From assembly GCA_005502805.1 (NCBI GenBank), contig SCMY01000010.1:1-64000 (forward strand): a DNA stretch of 64,000 bases, written 5' to 3'. Below, piece after piece: positions 1 to 8,739 of this stretch. The stretch's first letter is position 1. Each line of letters opens with the position of its first letter. The notes beneath the pieces are model-generated. The model was not told the origin of the DNA, did no database searches, and was given only the letters and a program-made list of their open reading frames with translations. Origin of the DNA: Rhizobiales bacterium 2SD. Lineage in GTDB: Bacteria > Pseudomonadota > Alphaproteobacteria > Rhizobiales > Beijerinckiaceae. The position numbers and the translations under genes were made by a program.

Positions 1-395
1 TCCTATGAAGCGCAGTAGAGCGGCCCCGCCAGCGGCGGCGCCGTCTCGATGGCCGGTATATAGGGCGACCCCGCTTCTCCTGTCAACACAGCAGATGAAA
101 GTTTTTCGACAAAGCCGCTTTTTTTATCCGGCTCGCGATTTTCGCGGATTTTGTCCCTGTTTCCTGGGCGCCGAACCACCTCACGGCCCTTGATGGGACA
201 GCTTCGCCCGCAAACAGCCGCAATCTTTCCCCACAGGCACGATGCCAACGCGAGCCGGCGCCGCCGGGCGGGTTCGCGGATTGATTCCCGCGCGGGACGC
301 GGGCATGGTCTCTGCTCTATATAAGACAGGGATCGAGCCTCCCGCGGCATCGACTCGGCGCCTTCGGGCGTTTCAATGGATTTGCCAGACGCCCG
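1..395. other. Left-edge region without a supported gene
   Basis: No recognisable gene or RNA was found in these 395 bases. A minus-strand open frame runs through here and on into the M23 gene, but its Arg/Ala-rich composition is that of an antisense shadow. A TATA-like run at 318-325 lies about 70 bases before the M23 start and could be a -10 element, but no -35 sits at a proper distance. Any gene to the left of the window cannot be judged. Confidence 0.5.
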
Positions 396-2432
396 ATGAA
401 CGCCCCCCCGGATCTCAGAGCGCCGCATGAGCCGCTGACGCCGGAAGCGGCGGCCCTGCTCGTCGATCTCGGGATCGAGCCGCCGATCACGCCGGCCGGA
501 GCCGCGCCGGCTGGCATGGACCGTCGCGGCGTCTCGCTGCGCTGGCTCGCCGCCTGCCTGCTCGTCGGCTCCTGCGGCGCCGCATTGCTCGGCGGCGCGA
601 TCCTGGTCGCGGTCCGCGGGGATACCAGCTTCGCCGAGCGGCCTGAGCCGGTCATGCCGCATCAGTCGACCTCGGCCGGGGGCGGCGCGCGCAAGGGCGA
701 CAAGCTCGTCGCCGAGCAGCCGATCGCTTCTGCGCGACATAGCGTACGCGCGCCGATGTCCCAGCGCATCGGCGACCGCGAGGTCATCCGGGTGCGCCCC
801 TTCGTGCGCCTGTCGACCAACCTGTCGCTGACCAGCGGCGTCTACGCCGCCAACATCCCGCCGTTCAATCCGCTCCGGCTGTTCGCCGAGGGCGCTCCCA
901 GCGGCGAGCGCTATGCCGAGCCGGTAACCGAAATGCCGGATGCGGACGTCTCGATCACCAAGCGCGATCTCGCCGAGATGCCGATCACGCCCGGCAAGGC
1001 CAACCTGACCGACGCCGACGTCGTCAACCAGATGGAGGAGGAGCGCGCTAATCTGGCCGCCGCCGACCGTCGCGCCGCTTTGCCGATCCCGCCTCAGCTC
1101 ATGCTGAGCCGCACCCTCGCTCAGGGCAGCCAGGCCGCCGGCGCCGCCGGCAATCTGTTGTCCTACGCCCCCGCCACCGACACCTCCTTCTCGGGCATCG
1201 AGGTTCGCGTCGTCCCGGAGAACGTCACCAACGCCGCGAAGACTCCGATAGCCGCCACGCGCGAACCTCAGGTCGAGGAGAAGCTGCTGATCACCCGCCG
1301 CGGCGAGAATTTCGAGACGGTGGTGCGCAATGCCGGCGCCAATCGCGACCAGATCATTTCGATGATGAAGGCCTTCGACGGCCGCGTGAAGGTCGCCGCT
1401 TTGCCCGAAGGCCAGGTGCTGCAGACATTGTTCGCGCCAGGGCCCCGCCCTGGCGACCCCCGCCAGATCGTTCGAGTCGCCCTGCTGGAGAACGGCCGCC
1501 CTTCCGCCGCCGTCGCGGTCAACGACAAGGGTGTCTTCGTCCCGGTCGCCTTGCCCAGGGCTGAGACGACCGGTCCCCAGCAGAGATCACAGGTCAGTGC
1601 CCCCAGTGACGAGGACGAGGATGACGACGAGGGTGGCACCGGGGCCCGGCTCTATGAGAGCCTCTACGAGACCGGCCTGCGACACGACCTCCCGCGTCCG
1701 CTGATCGACGAGCTCATCCGGATCTTCTCCTATGATCTCGATTTCCAGCAGCGCGTGCGCGGCGGCGACAATCTCGAAGTCATTTTCACTGACGACGACG
1801 AGGGCGAGCGCGCCGAGATCCTCTCGGCGAGCCTCACCGTCAATGGCGAGACGCGCCAGGTCTTCCGTTACCAGGCGCCCGAGGACGGGCTGATCGACTA
1901 TTTCGACAGCGACGGCCGCTCGCTCAAGAAGTTCCTGCTGCGCAAGCCGATCAGCGACGGCGAAATGCGTTCGGGCTTCGGCATGCGCTATCACCCGATC
2001 ATGCGCTATTCGAAGATGCACACCGGCATCGACTGGGCCAACAAGATCGGCACGCCGATCCTGGCCGCCGGCAACGGCACGATCATCAAGGCGGAATGGG
2101 ATTCCGGCTATGGCCGGCGCATCGAGATCCAGCACGCCAACGGCTACGTCACCGCCTATTCGCACCAGTCGGCCTTCGCCAAGGGCATCGCGCCTGGCGT
2201 CAAGGTCCGGCAGGGTCAGGTGATCGGCTTCCTAGGCAATACCGGCCTCTCGACCGGGCCGCATCTGCACTATGAGGTTCTGGTCAATGGCAACTTCGTC
2301 AACCCGATGAAGATCAAGGTGCCGCGCGGCCGCGAGCTTGACGGCAAGGCACTGGTCGAGTTCAAGCGCCAGCGTGACGAAGTGCTGGGCCTGATCGAAA
2401 AGGCCGGAGGCCAGACCGCGCAGTTGCGCTGA
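396..2432 (+). CDS. M23 family metallopeptidase, membrane anchored
   Basis: Predicted LytM-type zinc endopeptidase acting on peptidoglycan cross-links in the periplasm, or a degenerate activator of amidases. The 678 aa protein has a cytoplasmic N-terminus, one membrane segment near residues 47-72, a long Ala/Pro-rich periplasmic region, an Asp/Glu-rich run near residues 405-415 and a C-terminal M23 domain. Zinc-ligand motifs are visible: HTGID (H542, D546) and HLHYE (H623, H625), so the active site looks complete. An in-frame ATG at codon 41 is an alternative start. The AEC transporter follows 26 bases later in the same direction. The family assignment is firm; whether this copy cuts peptidoglycan or only regulates another enzyme cannot be told from sequence. 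Confidence 0.9.
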   Translation: MNAPPDLRAPHEPLTPEAAALLVDLGIEPPITPAGAAPAGMDRRGVSLRWLAACLLVGSCGAALLGGAILVAVRGDTSFAERPEPVMPHQSTSAGGGARKGDKLVAEQPIASARHSVRAPMSQRIGDREVIRVRPFVRLSTNLSLTSGVYAANIPPFNPLRLFAEGAPSGERYAEPVTEMPDADVSITKRDLAEMPITPGKANLTDADVVNQMEEERANLAAADRRAALPIPPQLMLSRTLAQGSQAAGAAGNLLSYAPATDTSFSGIEVRVVPENVTNAAKTPIAATREPQVEEKLLITRRGENFETVVRNAGANRDQIISMMKAFDGRVKVAALPEGQVLQTLFAPGPRPGDPRQIVRVALLENGRPSAAVAVNDKGVFVPVALPRAETTGPQQRSQVSAPSDEDEDDDEGGTGARLYESLYETGLRHDLPRPLIDELIRIFSYDLDFQQRVRGGDNLEVIFTDDDEGERAEILSASLTVNGETRQVFRYQAPEDGLIDYFDSDGRSLKKFLLRKPISDGEMRSGFGMRYHPIMRYSKMHTGIDWANKIGTPILAAGNGTIIKAEWDSGYGRRIEIQHANGYVTAYSHQSAFAKGIAPGVKVRQGQVIGFLGNTGLSTGPHLHYEVLVNGNFVNPMKIKVPRGRELDGKALVEFKRQRDEVLGLIEKAGGQTAQLR

Positions 2433-2458
2433 ACCCCGTTCCCTGCCCCGCGGGCCAT

Positions 2459-3376
2459 ATGCTCTCCTCGCTCATCATCGTCCTGCCTGTCTTCGGCCTG
2501 ATCGCCATCGGCTACGGTGCGCGCTGGCTGAAGCTGCTGCGGGAAACGACCGGCGAAGGCCTCTCCGACTTCGTCTTCGTCCTCGCCATCCCCTGCCTGC
2601 TGTTCAAGACCCTCGCGACGGCCGCGATCCCGCCGGACCAGCCCTGGGGCTACTGGATCTCCTATTTCGCTGGCCTCGCCATCGTCTGGGTCATCGCCCA
2701 GCTCGTGGCGCAGCATCTGTTCGCCCGCAAAGGCCCAGAGCTCGTCGTCTCCGGCTTCGCCGCAGCGCAATCGAACACCGTCTTCGTCGGCATCCCGATG
2801 ATCCTGAAAGCCTATGGCGAGGCTGGCGCGGTGCCACTGAGTCTGCTCCTCGCCGTACATCTGCCGGTGACCATGACGGCCGCGACTCTGCTTGCCGAAG
2901 GCAAGGGGACTTCGCCGCTCCTGCTGCTCAGGCGCTTGTTCACCCACCCTATCGTCGTCGGCATCCTGCTCGGCAGCGCCGTGCGCCCGGTCGTCGGCTT
3001 GATCCCGGCACCACTCTGGTCGATCGTCGATCTGATCGCAGGGGCCGCGGTGCCCTGCGCGCTCGTCAGCCTGGGTATCGCGCTCCGGCGCTATGGCCTG
3101 GCCTCGGGGATCGCCCTGCCCGCCATCCTGAGCTTCCTCAAGCTCGTGCTGCACCCGCTGATCGTCTTCCTTCTGGCGACGAGGGTCTTCGCCATGCCGG
3201 TCGCCTGGGCCGGCGTCGCCGTGCTCTTCGCCGCCTGCCCCTGCGGCATCAACGCCTATCTCTTCGCCGAGCGCTACAAGCAGGGCGTCGCCGACGCCTC
3301 CAGTGCGATCGCACTCTCGACCGGGCTGTCACTCTTCACCACGATCGGCTGGCTGACCTTTCTGGGCGTCGGCTGA
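2459..3376 (+). CDS. AEC family transporter
   Basis: A 305 aa integral membrane protein of the auxin efflux carrier (AEC) family, expected to move small organic anions or similar metabolites across the inner membrane. About ten hydrophobic segments fill the whole chain, split by a short central loop rich in charged residues, as in the family. It starts at an ATG 26 bases after the M23 gene, so the two may be co-transcribed, although their functions have no obvious link. The next gene, gluQ, converges from the other strand 15 bases away. The substrate cannot be predicted. Confidence 0.85.
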   Translation: MLSSLIIVLPVFGLIAIGYGARWLKLLRETTGEGLSDFVFVLAIPCLLFKTLATAAIPPDQPWGYWISYFAGLAIVWVIAQLVAQHLFARKGPELVVSGFAAAQSNTVFVGIPMILKAYGEAGAVPLSLLLAVHLPVTMTAATLLAEGKGTSPLLLLRRLFTHPIVVGILLGSAVRPVVGLIPAPLWSIVDLIAGAAVPCALVSLGIALRRYGLASGIALPAILSFLKLVLHPLIVFLLATRVFAMPVAWAGVAVLFAACPCGINAYLFAERYKQGVADASSAIALSTGLSLFTTIGWLTFLGVG

Positions 3377-3391
3377 ACGGGATCGAAGGAT

Positions 3392-4276
3392 TCACGTGAA
3401 ACCGAGCTGCCGGCGGATCGCCTCCGGCGTGACGCCGTCCGCTCGCAGATCTGCGAGGCTCCGGGACAGCCGGCTCTTCGCCAGCTTCTGCCCGGTCTCG
3501 TCGATAAGCAGCCGGTGGAAGTGGTAGCGCGGCGTCGGCAGGCCGAGCAGGCGCTGCAGCAGGACATGAATCTCGGTCGCGGCTTCCAGATCCTTGCCGC
3601 GCACGACATGGCTGACGCCCTGCAAGGTGTCGTCGACGACCACCGAGAGATGATAGCTCGTCGGCACGTCCTTGCGCGCCAGCACGACATCGCCCCAGCG
3701 TGCCGGGTCGACGACGACGTCACGCTCCGCTCCGGTTTCGTCGAAGAGGCGATAGAGCAGCGATCCGGTGGCCAATCTCGTCAGGGCCCGGTCCATGGCG
3801 AGGCGCAGGACATGTGGCTTGCCCGCCTCGCAGTGTCGTTGCGCATCCACCATGCTCCGGTCCCGGCACGTCCCCGGATAAAGCGGCGCGCCGTCGGGAT
3901 CGCGCGGCCAGGGGATTTCGGTCTCGACCTCCCGCCGGCGCACGGCTTCTTTCACCTCCTGGCGTGAGCAGAAGCAGGGATAGATCAGCCCCATCGCGTC
4001 GAGCCGGTCCAGCGCCTGGCGATAATCGTAGAAATGCTGGGATTGCCGCCGCACCTGCGGCGCGAAGTCGATGCCGAGCCAGGCCAGGTCCTTATGGATG
4101 CCCTGCTCGAATTCCCGCCGACAGCGCGTCAGATCGATATCCTCGATCCGCAGCAGCAGCTCGCCGCCAAAGCGCGCCGCCAGCCGCTGGTTGATCAGCG
4201 CCGAATAGGCATGGCCGAGATGCAGCCGCCCATTCGGGCTCGGTGCAAACCGGAAAACGGGTGGAGACGATGCCAT
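3392..4276 (-). CDS. gluQ: Glutamyl-Q tRNA(Asp) synthetase
   Basis: A stand-alone catalytic core of glutamyl-tRNA synthetase that attaches glutamate to the queuosine base of tRNA(Asp) rather than to a tRNA 3' end. The start at 4276 places the class I HIGH-type motif (PSPNGRLHLGHA) about ten residues from the N-terminus; a longer reading from 4312 adds an unconserved leader. A degenerate KMSKS motif (KLAKS) occurs near the C-terminus. At 294 aa it lacks the anticodon-binding domain of GltX, which separates it from true GluRS. It is divergent from the AlkA-like gene, with a 6+6 base inverted repeat in the gap between them. Confidence 0.92.
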   Translation of the reverse strand: MASSPPVFRFAPSPNGRLHLGHAYSALINQRLAARFGGELLLRIEDIDLTRCRREFEQGIHKDLAWLGIDFAPQVRRQSQHFYDYRQALDRLDAMGLIYPCFCSRQEVKEAVRRREVETEIPWPRDPDGAPLYPGTCRDRSMVDAQRHCEAGKPHVLRLAMDRALTRLATGSLLYRLFDETGAERDVVVDPARWGDVVLARKDVPTSYHLSVVVDDTLQGVSHVVRGKDLEAATEIHVLLQRLLGLPTPRYHFHRLLIDETGQKLAKSRLSRSLADLRADGVTPEAIRRQLGFT

Positions 4277-4312
4277 CCGCTTCTGTCTATGGTTCGCCTC
4301 GAGCCTCGCCAA

Positions 4313-4332
4313 GTCCTGCCTCCTGACAGGAC
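4313..4332. repeat. Inverted repeat between divergent gluQ and glycosylase genes
   Basis: GTCCTG at 4313-4318 and CAGGAC at 4327-4332 form a 6+6 base inverted repeat with an 8 base centre, lying in the 89 base gap between two divergent start codons. It could be a small operator or a chance palindrome; nothing in the sequence decides. Confidence 0.3.
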
Positions 4333-4365
4333 CAGGAGCAGCGGTCGGCGATAGACCCGAGCAAG

Positions 4366-5007
4366 ATGACGACGATCACCTGCACCGCCGATCTCGAAGA
4401 AGGCATGGCTGCCCTCGCCGCGCTCGACCCGATCTGGGAGCAGGTCATCGCTCGAACCGGCATCCCGCCCTTGCGCCGGCACGAGGGCGGCTTTTCCAGC
4501 CTCGCTTCGATCATCGTCTCGCAGCAGCTCTCGGTGGCGAGCGCCCGCGCCGTCTGGGCGCGGGTCGAGAGCGTGCTCAGCCCTTTGACGCCGGAACGCG
4601 TCCTCGCCGCCAGCGACGAGGAGATGCGGCTGTCGGGCCTGTCGCGGCCGAAGCAGAAGACCTTGCGCGCCGTTGCCGCAGCAATCGCCCAGAGCCGGCT
4701 CGATCTTGAGTCGCTGGAGACGGCGACTCCGGAGTTCGTCCATGCGCACATGACCGCCGTCTCGGGCATCGGTCCCTGGACCGCAGATGTCTATCTGCTG
4801 TTCTGCCTCGGCCATCGCGATGGCTTCGCCGCCGGCGACCTCGCCGTGCAGGAAGCGGCGAAGGTCGCTTTCGCTCTGCCGCTACGGCCGAAGCCGGCCG
4901 AGCTGACCGAGCTGGCCGAAGCCTGGCGGCCGTGGCGCGGCGTCGCCGCCCGCCTGCTCTGGGCCTATTACGCGCTGTTGAAATCGCGCGAAGGCATCAA
5001 CGCGTGA
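4366..5007 (+). CDS. DNA-3-methyladenine glycosylase II-like (HhH-GPD) protein
   Basis: Base-excision repair glycosylase of the AlkA / HhH-GPD superfamily that removes alkylated purines such as 3-methyladenine. The 213 aa chain holds the helix-hairpin-helix motif (VSGIGPWTADVYLL, near residues 130-143) followed by the conserved aspartate in AAGDLAVQ. It lacks the extra N-terminal domain of E. coli AlkA (282 aa), so it resembles the shorter bacterial and yeast Mag1-type enzymes. It is divergent from gluQ and ends 9 bases before the convergent aldolase gene. No LexA- or Ada-like operator was recognised upstream. Confidence 0.9.
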   Translation: MTTITCTADLEEGMAALAALDPIWEQVIARTGIPPLRRHEGGFSSLASIIVSQQLSVASARAVWARVESVLSPLTPERVLAASDEEMRLSGLSRPKQKTLRAVAAAIAQSRLDLESLETATPEFVHAHMTAVSGIGPWTADVYLLFCLGHRDGFAAGDLAVQEAAKVAFALPLRPKPAELTELAEAWRPWRGVAARLLWAYYALLKSREGINA

Positions 5008-5016
5008 GCAACATGC

Positions 5017-5802
5017 TCAGCCCTTGATCACCTTGAGCGCCGCCTGGCTCGCAGCGCGCAGCAGGCCGGTGTCGCTCATCACCGTGACCAGCCGCGCCCC
5101 GAGTGCGACACCTTCTGCGGCGCGCTCGGCGGTCGCGGCATAGAAGGCGACCGGCTTCTTCACCGCATTTGCCCGCGCCACGATATGGCGCAACGCATCG
5201 TCGACCTCCTTGGCCGAAGCGTTGACCGAGGCGCCGCCCGACAGCGCGATCGAGAGATCCGAGGGTCCGACAAAGAGCGCGTCGATCCCGTCGAGCGCAA
5301 GGATGTCGTCGACGATCGCCATCGCCTCGCGGGTCTCGATCATCGCAAAGGTCAGCGAGAAGCCATTGGCCTGCCTGAGATAGGAATTCTGGTCGAGACC
5401 GGATGCGCCGAGGCCGCCATAGCTGCCCCAGCTGCGCTCGCCGAGCGGCGGATACTTGGCATAGGCCGCGAGCCGGCGCGCATCGTCGATCGTGTTGATC
5501 ATCGGCGCGATCACGCCGGAGACGCCGGAGTCGAACAGCTTCGAGACGTTCTGGAACTCGCCGACCGGTATGCGGGCCAGCGCCGGCTTGCCGGCGGCAT
5601 TGATCAGCGGGATCGCCCGGATCACCTCGGCGAGGGTGATCGGCCCGTGCTGCATGTCGAGCGTGACCGCGTCGAAGCCCTCCTGCGCCAGGATCGCGGC
5701 AATGCTCGGATCCGGCAGCCCGCACCAGGCGGAGAGCAGAGTCTCGCCCTTGGCGAGACGGTCGGCGAGCGAGGACAGCACGGTCGGCTTGGCGGCGGTC
5801 AT
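5017..5802 (-). CDS. HpcH/HpaI aldolase/citrate lyase family protein
   Basis: Class II, metal-dependent aldolase of the HpcH/HpaI type, which cleaves 4-hydroxy-2-oxo acids to pyruvate (or a related oxo acid) and an aldehyde. The 261 aa length is typical. Family signatures seen are TLDMQHGP after the first strands, the ARIPVGE segment, GVIAPMINT and a C-terminal half with FVGPSDLS, which carries the metal- and substrate-binding elements. It is a lone gene on the minus strand, ending convergent with the glycosylase; no catabolic partners are nearby, so the natural substrate is unknown. Confidence 0.88.
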   Translation of the reverse strand: MTAAKPTVLSSLADRLAKGETLLSAWCGLPDPSIAAILAQEGFDAVTLDMQHGPITLAEVIRAIPLINAAGKPALARIPVGEFQNVSKLFDSGVSGVIAPMINTIDDARRLAAYAKYPPLGERSWGSYGGLGASGLDQNSYLRQANGFSLTFAMIETREAMAIVDDILALDGIDALFVGPSDLSIALSGGASVNASAKEVDDALRHIVARANAVKKPVAFYAATAERAAEGVALGARLVTVMSDTGLLRAASQAALKVIKG

Positions 5803-5943
5803 GAGCGCATTCTTCCGGTTGCCCGCTCTTCACCACTGGCGGGTCCGGCGACCCTGGACCGAACCCGCGGCGAAAGGCAAACGATGCGGCATGCGCCATG
5901 CTCAAGGCCGCAATGCGGAGATGGCCGCCAAAGCAGCCTCCCC

Positions 5944-6267
5944 TCAACGGCCGGCCTGGATCTCGTCGGCGGCCTTGATCAGGAGCTCGGTCATGGTCCG
6001 GCGGATCTCGTCATCTGCCACGGTGACGCCGCCCGCGGCGAAATCGGCCTTGACCTTGCGCAGCACATCGTCGTCGCCGGCTTCTTCGAAATCGGCGAGC
6101 ACGACCGACTTGGCATAGGCCTCGGCATCGGCGCCGCTCTTGCCGAGCTTCTCAGCTGCCCACAGGCCGAGCAGCTTGTTGCGCCGGGCCGTCGCCTTGA
6201 AGCGCAGCTCCTCGTCATGCGCGAACTTGTTCTCGTAAGCGTCCTTGCGCTGGTCGAAGGTGGTCAT
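5944..6267 (-). CDS. DUF1476 protein, ATP synthase inhibitor subunit zeta
   Basis: Small alphaproteobacterial protein (107 aa) of the DUF1476 family; its Paracoccus member is the zeta subunit that inhibits F1-ATPase hydrolysis. The start at 6267 gives the family N-terminus MTTFDQRKDAYENKFA followed by the conserved ARRNKLLGLWAAEKLG block and a charged helical C-terminal part. An upstream in-frame ATG at 6327 adds 20 unconserved residues and is not favoured. It is divergent from purC, an arrangement common in alphaproteobacteria. The family call is strong; the ATPase role rests on the Paracoccus work. Confidence 0.9.
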   Translation of the reverse strand: MTTFDQRKDAYENKFAHDEELRFKATARRNKLLGLWAAEKLGKSGADAEAYAKSVVLADFEEAGDDDVLRKVKADFAAGGVTVADDEIRRTMTELLIKAADEIQAGR

Positions 6268-6640
6268 GTGGCTCTTATCCTCTTCGGAGCGGCAATCTTG
6301 CTGCGGCGCGATATCAAGCTTCGCCATATAGCAATGCGATGGCGGTGCGGGCTAGAGGCCACGCGCCTCCCTCTCCGAAGACCCCAGGAAAGGGGCTCAC
6401 TGCGGCGCTTTTCCCACCTTTGTTGCGTTTGCGGCGCGAAGGGGCCATATAGCGCCAAGCGCGGGAGGCCCGATCGGGCCCCTCCCGCATGAACCAGCCG
6501 GACCGGCGCGCCAAGATCGAACTCGACAGAGCAACGGGATTGCGCGAGAGCGTGCTGAACAGGGCCATGATCCCGCCGCGGGCGACCGCGACCAGAGAGA
6601 GGCCGACCCTTTGGATTTCCTCAAGCCACGGTATATCCCG
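6268..6640. other. Intergenic region between zeta subunit gene and purC
   Basis: These 373 bases hold no supported gene. They contain two copies of GCCATATAGC (6323-6332 and 6444-6453) and an inverted repeat, GCGGGAGG at 6461-6468 with CCTCCCGC at 6481-6488 around a central palindrome at 6470-6479. The region must carry the promoters of the two divergent genes. The hairpin would form in a purC leader, but no T-run follows it and no riboswitch was recognised. Confidence 0.5.
6423..6451 (+). promoter_or_regulatory. Possible purC promoter
   Basis: TTGCGT at 6423-6428 and CATATA at 6446-6451 are separated by 17 bases, the standard spacing for a housekeeping sigma factor. Both hexamers are only partial matches. 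The -10 falls in the second copy of a 10 base repeat, which may simply be a recurring TATA-like element. The resulting leader would be about 180 bases and would contain the hairpin at 6461-6488. Confidence 0.25.
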
Positions 6641-7405
6641 ATGAACCGCCGCCGTCGCATTTACGAAGGCAAGGCGAAGGTCCTCTATGAAGGACCGGAG
6701 CCCGGAACGCTGATCCAGCATTTCAAGGACGACGCGACCGCCTTCAATGCCAAGAAGCACGAAGTGATCGACGGCAAGGGCGTGCTCAACAACCGCATCT
6801 CCGAGCACATCTTCAGCAATCTCAACGATATCGGCGTTCCCACGCATTTCATCCGCCGGCTGAACATGCGCGAGCAGCTGATTCGCGAGGTCGAGATCAT
6901 TCCGCTCGAGGTCGTGGTCCGTAATGTCGCGGCCGGCTCGCTCTCGACCAAGCTCGGCATCGAGGAGGGCACGCAGCTGCCGCGCTCGATCATCGAGTTC
7001 TACTACAAGAACGACGCGCTCGGCGATCCGATGGTCTCCGAAGAGCACATCACCGCCTTCGGCTGGGCGACGCCGCAGGAGATCGACGACATCATGGCGC
7101 TCGCCATCCGCGTCAACGACTTCCTCTCGGGCCTGTTCCTCGGCGCCGGTATCCGACTGGTCGACTTCAAGATGGAGTGTGGCAGGCTCTGGGAAGGCGA
7201 CATGATGCGCATCGTCGTCGCCGACGAGATCAGCCCCGATTCCTGCCGGCTCTGGGACATCCGCTCCAAGGACAAGATGGACAAGGACCGCTTCCGCCGC
7301 GACATGGGCGGCCTGATCGAGGCCTATACCGAGGTGGCGCGCCGTCTCGGCATCCTCGGCGAGAACGAGAAGCCGGGCCCGACCGGGCCGCGCCTCGTGC
7401 AGTGA
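6641..7405 (+). CDS. purC: Phosphoribosylaminoimidazole-succinocarboxamide synthase
   Basis: SAICAR synthetase, the ATP-dependent step that joins aspartate to CAIR in purine synthesis. The 254 aa protein begins MNRRRRIYEGKAKVLYEG, the usual N-terminus, so the ATG at 6641 is preferred to an upstream TTG. The conserved nucleotide and substrate segments NNRISEHIF, VVRNVAAGSL, KMECGR and DEISPDSCRLWD are all present. It overlaps the next gene by 4 bases (GTGA), which implies coupled translation. With purS and purQ it forms the pur cluster of this window; purL is absent here and is presumably elsewhere. Confidence 0.97.
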   Translation: MNRRRRIYEGKAKVLYEGPEPGTLIQHFKDDATAFNAKKHEVIDGKGVLNNRISEHIFSNLNDIGVPTHFIRRLNMREQLIREVEIIPLEVVVRNVAAGSLSTKLGIEEGTQLPRSIIEFYYKNDALGDPMVSEEHITAFGWATPQEIDDIMALAIRVNDFLSGLFLGAGIRLVDFKMECGRLWEGDMMRIVVADEISPDSCRLWDIRSKDKMDKDRFRRDMGGLIEAYTEVARRLGILGENEKPGPTGPRLVQ

Positions 7406-7980
7406 GCGTGACGGCTGCCGGATCTCTGACGACCGGACGGGGGCGCTTGCGCTCCCGTTTGCGTTTGGGCGCGCTCGCGCTCGGCGTTCTACTGATCGCC
7501 GGCTGCGCCGATCATTTCGGACCGGGCCTGGTCCAGCTCGCCGCCGGCCGCGGCTGGGAGCCGCTGCCGATCCAGAACTGGGTCGTCAATGACGGCATCA
7601 ACCCGAAGGCGATGGTGTTTTGCACGCCGCAGGATTGCGTCCGTCCCGGCGTCGCCGCGCTGCTGAGCTTCGAAGGCCGCGAGGCCGCCGATATGACGCG
7701 AACCCTCGCCCTCAACCCGGCGCGGCTGGCGCGGGAATTCTCGAAGCGGCCGAAGGCGAAGCAGACCGAAAAGCCGAAGAGCACCACGATCGTCTCGCGC
7801 TTCAAGCAAGATGGGACCGACGGCATCCTCGTAGAGATCCGTGCCAAGGACGGCGGCCGCCTGGCGGCGACCGCGATCCTCTATGCCCGCAAGGACAACA
7901 CCCTCGCCATGGCGATCGCGGTGACCGACGATTCGCAAGCCGCCCAGGATTTCGCCCGCGCCACCTGGGCGAGCCGCTGA
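7402..7980 (+). CDS. Putative lipoprotein of unknown function
   Basis: A 192 aa protein starting at a GTG that overlaps the purC stop codon; a second in-frame GTG at 7408 is also possible. An Arg-rich n-region, a hydrophobic stretch (LGALALGVLLIAGC) and a lipobox ending in Cys near residue 34 predict an outer- or inner-membrane lipoprotein. The mature part has no domain I recognise. It contains a CTPQDC pair and a basic middle section rich in Lys and Pro. The overlap with purC suggests expression from the purC promoter although the product is an envelope protein. An in-frame reading extending back into purC is a shadow and was not used. Confidence 0.7.
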   Translation: MSVTAAGSLTTGRGRLRSRLRLGALALGVLLIAGCADHFGPGLVQLAAGRGWEPLPIQNWVVNDGINPKAMVFCTPQDCVRPGVAALLSFEGREAADMTRTLALNPARLAREFSKRPKAKQTEKPKSTTIVSRFKQDGTDGILVEIRAKDGGRLAATAILYARKDNTLAMAIAVTDDSQAAQDFARATWASR

Positions 7981-8011
7981 CATCGCAAGCGAGGGAAAAC
8001 GGGAGGCCTCG

Positions 8012-8443
8012 ATGGGCGACAAGCCGCAGCTCGACCCACAACTGGTCCAGGATTTCGTTCGAAGTGCGCATGGCAATCTCAAGCGGGTCACTGCCCTTGT
8101 CTCCGAGCATCCGACCCTGGTGAATGCGGTCTGGGACTGGGGCGGCGGCGACTGGGAGAGCGGTCTTGGAGCGGCAGCCCATACCGGGCGCCGCGAGATC
8201 GCCGAGTTCCTGCTCGCGCGGGGCGCGCGGATGGATGTCTTCGCGGCGGCGATGCTCGGGCATCTCGACCTGGTTCGCGCCCATCTCACTGCCATGCCGA
8301 CCGCCCTGACCGCGCCCGGTCCCCACGGCATCCCGCTCCTCACGCACGCCAAGATGGGCGGGGAGGCGGCTAGGCCGGTTCTCGACTATCTGCAGGGCGT
8401 GCAGGACGGCTCCGCCACTGCCAACTCGGCGAAGAATGGTTGA
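8012..8443 (+). CDS. Ankyrin-repeat-like protein
   Basis: A short 143 aa cytoplasmic protein with ankyrin-like helix pairs: a segment reading GLGAAAHTGRREIAEFLLARGA followed by a related one, MLGHLDLVRAHLTAM. That is enough for about two to three repeats. Such modules bind other proteins; no enzyme domain is visible. A GGAGG-containing site precedes the ATG. It lies in the pur cluster between the lipoprotein and purS, same strand, with gaps of 31 and 53 bases. Its partner is unknown. Confidence 0.7.
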   Translation: MGDKPQLDPQLVQDFVRSAHGNLKRVTALVSEHPTLVNAVWDWGGGDWESGLGAAAHTGRREIAEFLLARGARMDVFAAAMLGHLDLVRAHLTAMPTALTAPGPHGIPLLTHAKMGGEAARPVLDYLQGVQDGSATANSAKNG

Positions 8444-8496
8444 GCCCGCATCGATTCGCCGCTAAGGCACCCGCATAATCCCGTCCGGAGATCACG

Positions 8497-8739
8497 ATGA
8501 AAGCCCGCGTCACCGTCACCCTCAAGACCGGCGTGCTCGACCCGCAGGGCAAGGCGATCGAGGGCGCGCTGAAATCCCTCGGCATCGACGGCGTCGGCTC
8601 CGTCCGCCAGGGCAAGGTCTTCGACATCGAACTCGACGGCGCCGACAAGGCCGCAGCCGAGGCCGCGCTCAAGGCCGCCTGCGAAAAGCTCCTCGCCAAC
8701 ACCGTGATCGAGAATTACCGCGTCGAGTTGCAGGCGTGA
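8497..8739 (+). CDS. purS: Phosphoribosylformylglycinamidine synthase subunit PurS
   Basis: Small structural subunit (80 aa) of the three-part FGAM synthase PurLSQ, which bridges the glutaminase PurQ and the synthase PurL. Family features are the MKARVTVTLKTGVLDPQGKAI opening and the GVGSVRQGKVFDIEL centre. Its stop overlaps the GTG start of the following GNAT gene. PurL is not in the window. Confidence 0.95.
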   Translation: MKARVTVTLKTGVLDPQGKAIEGALKSLGIDGVGSVRQGKVFDIELDGADKAAAEAALKAACEKLLANTVIENYRVELQA

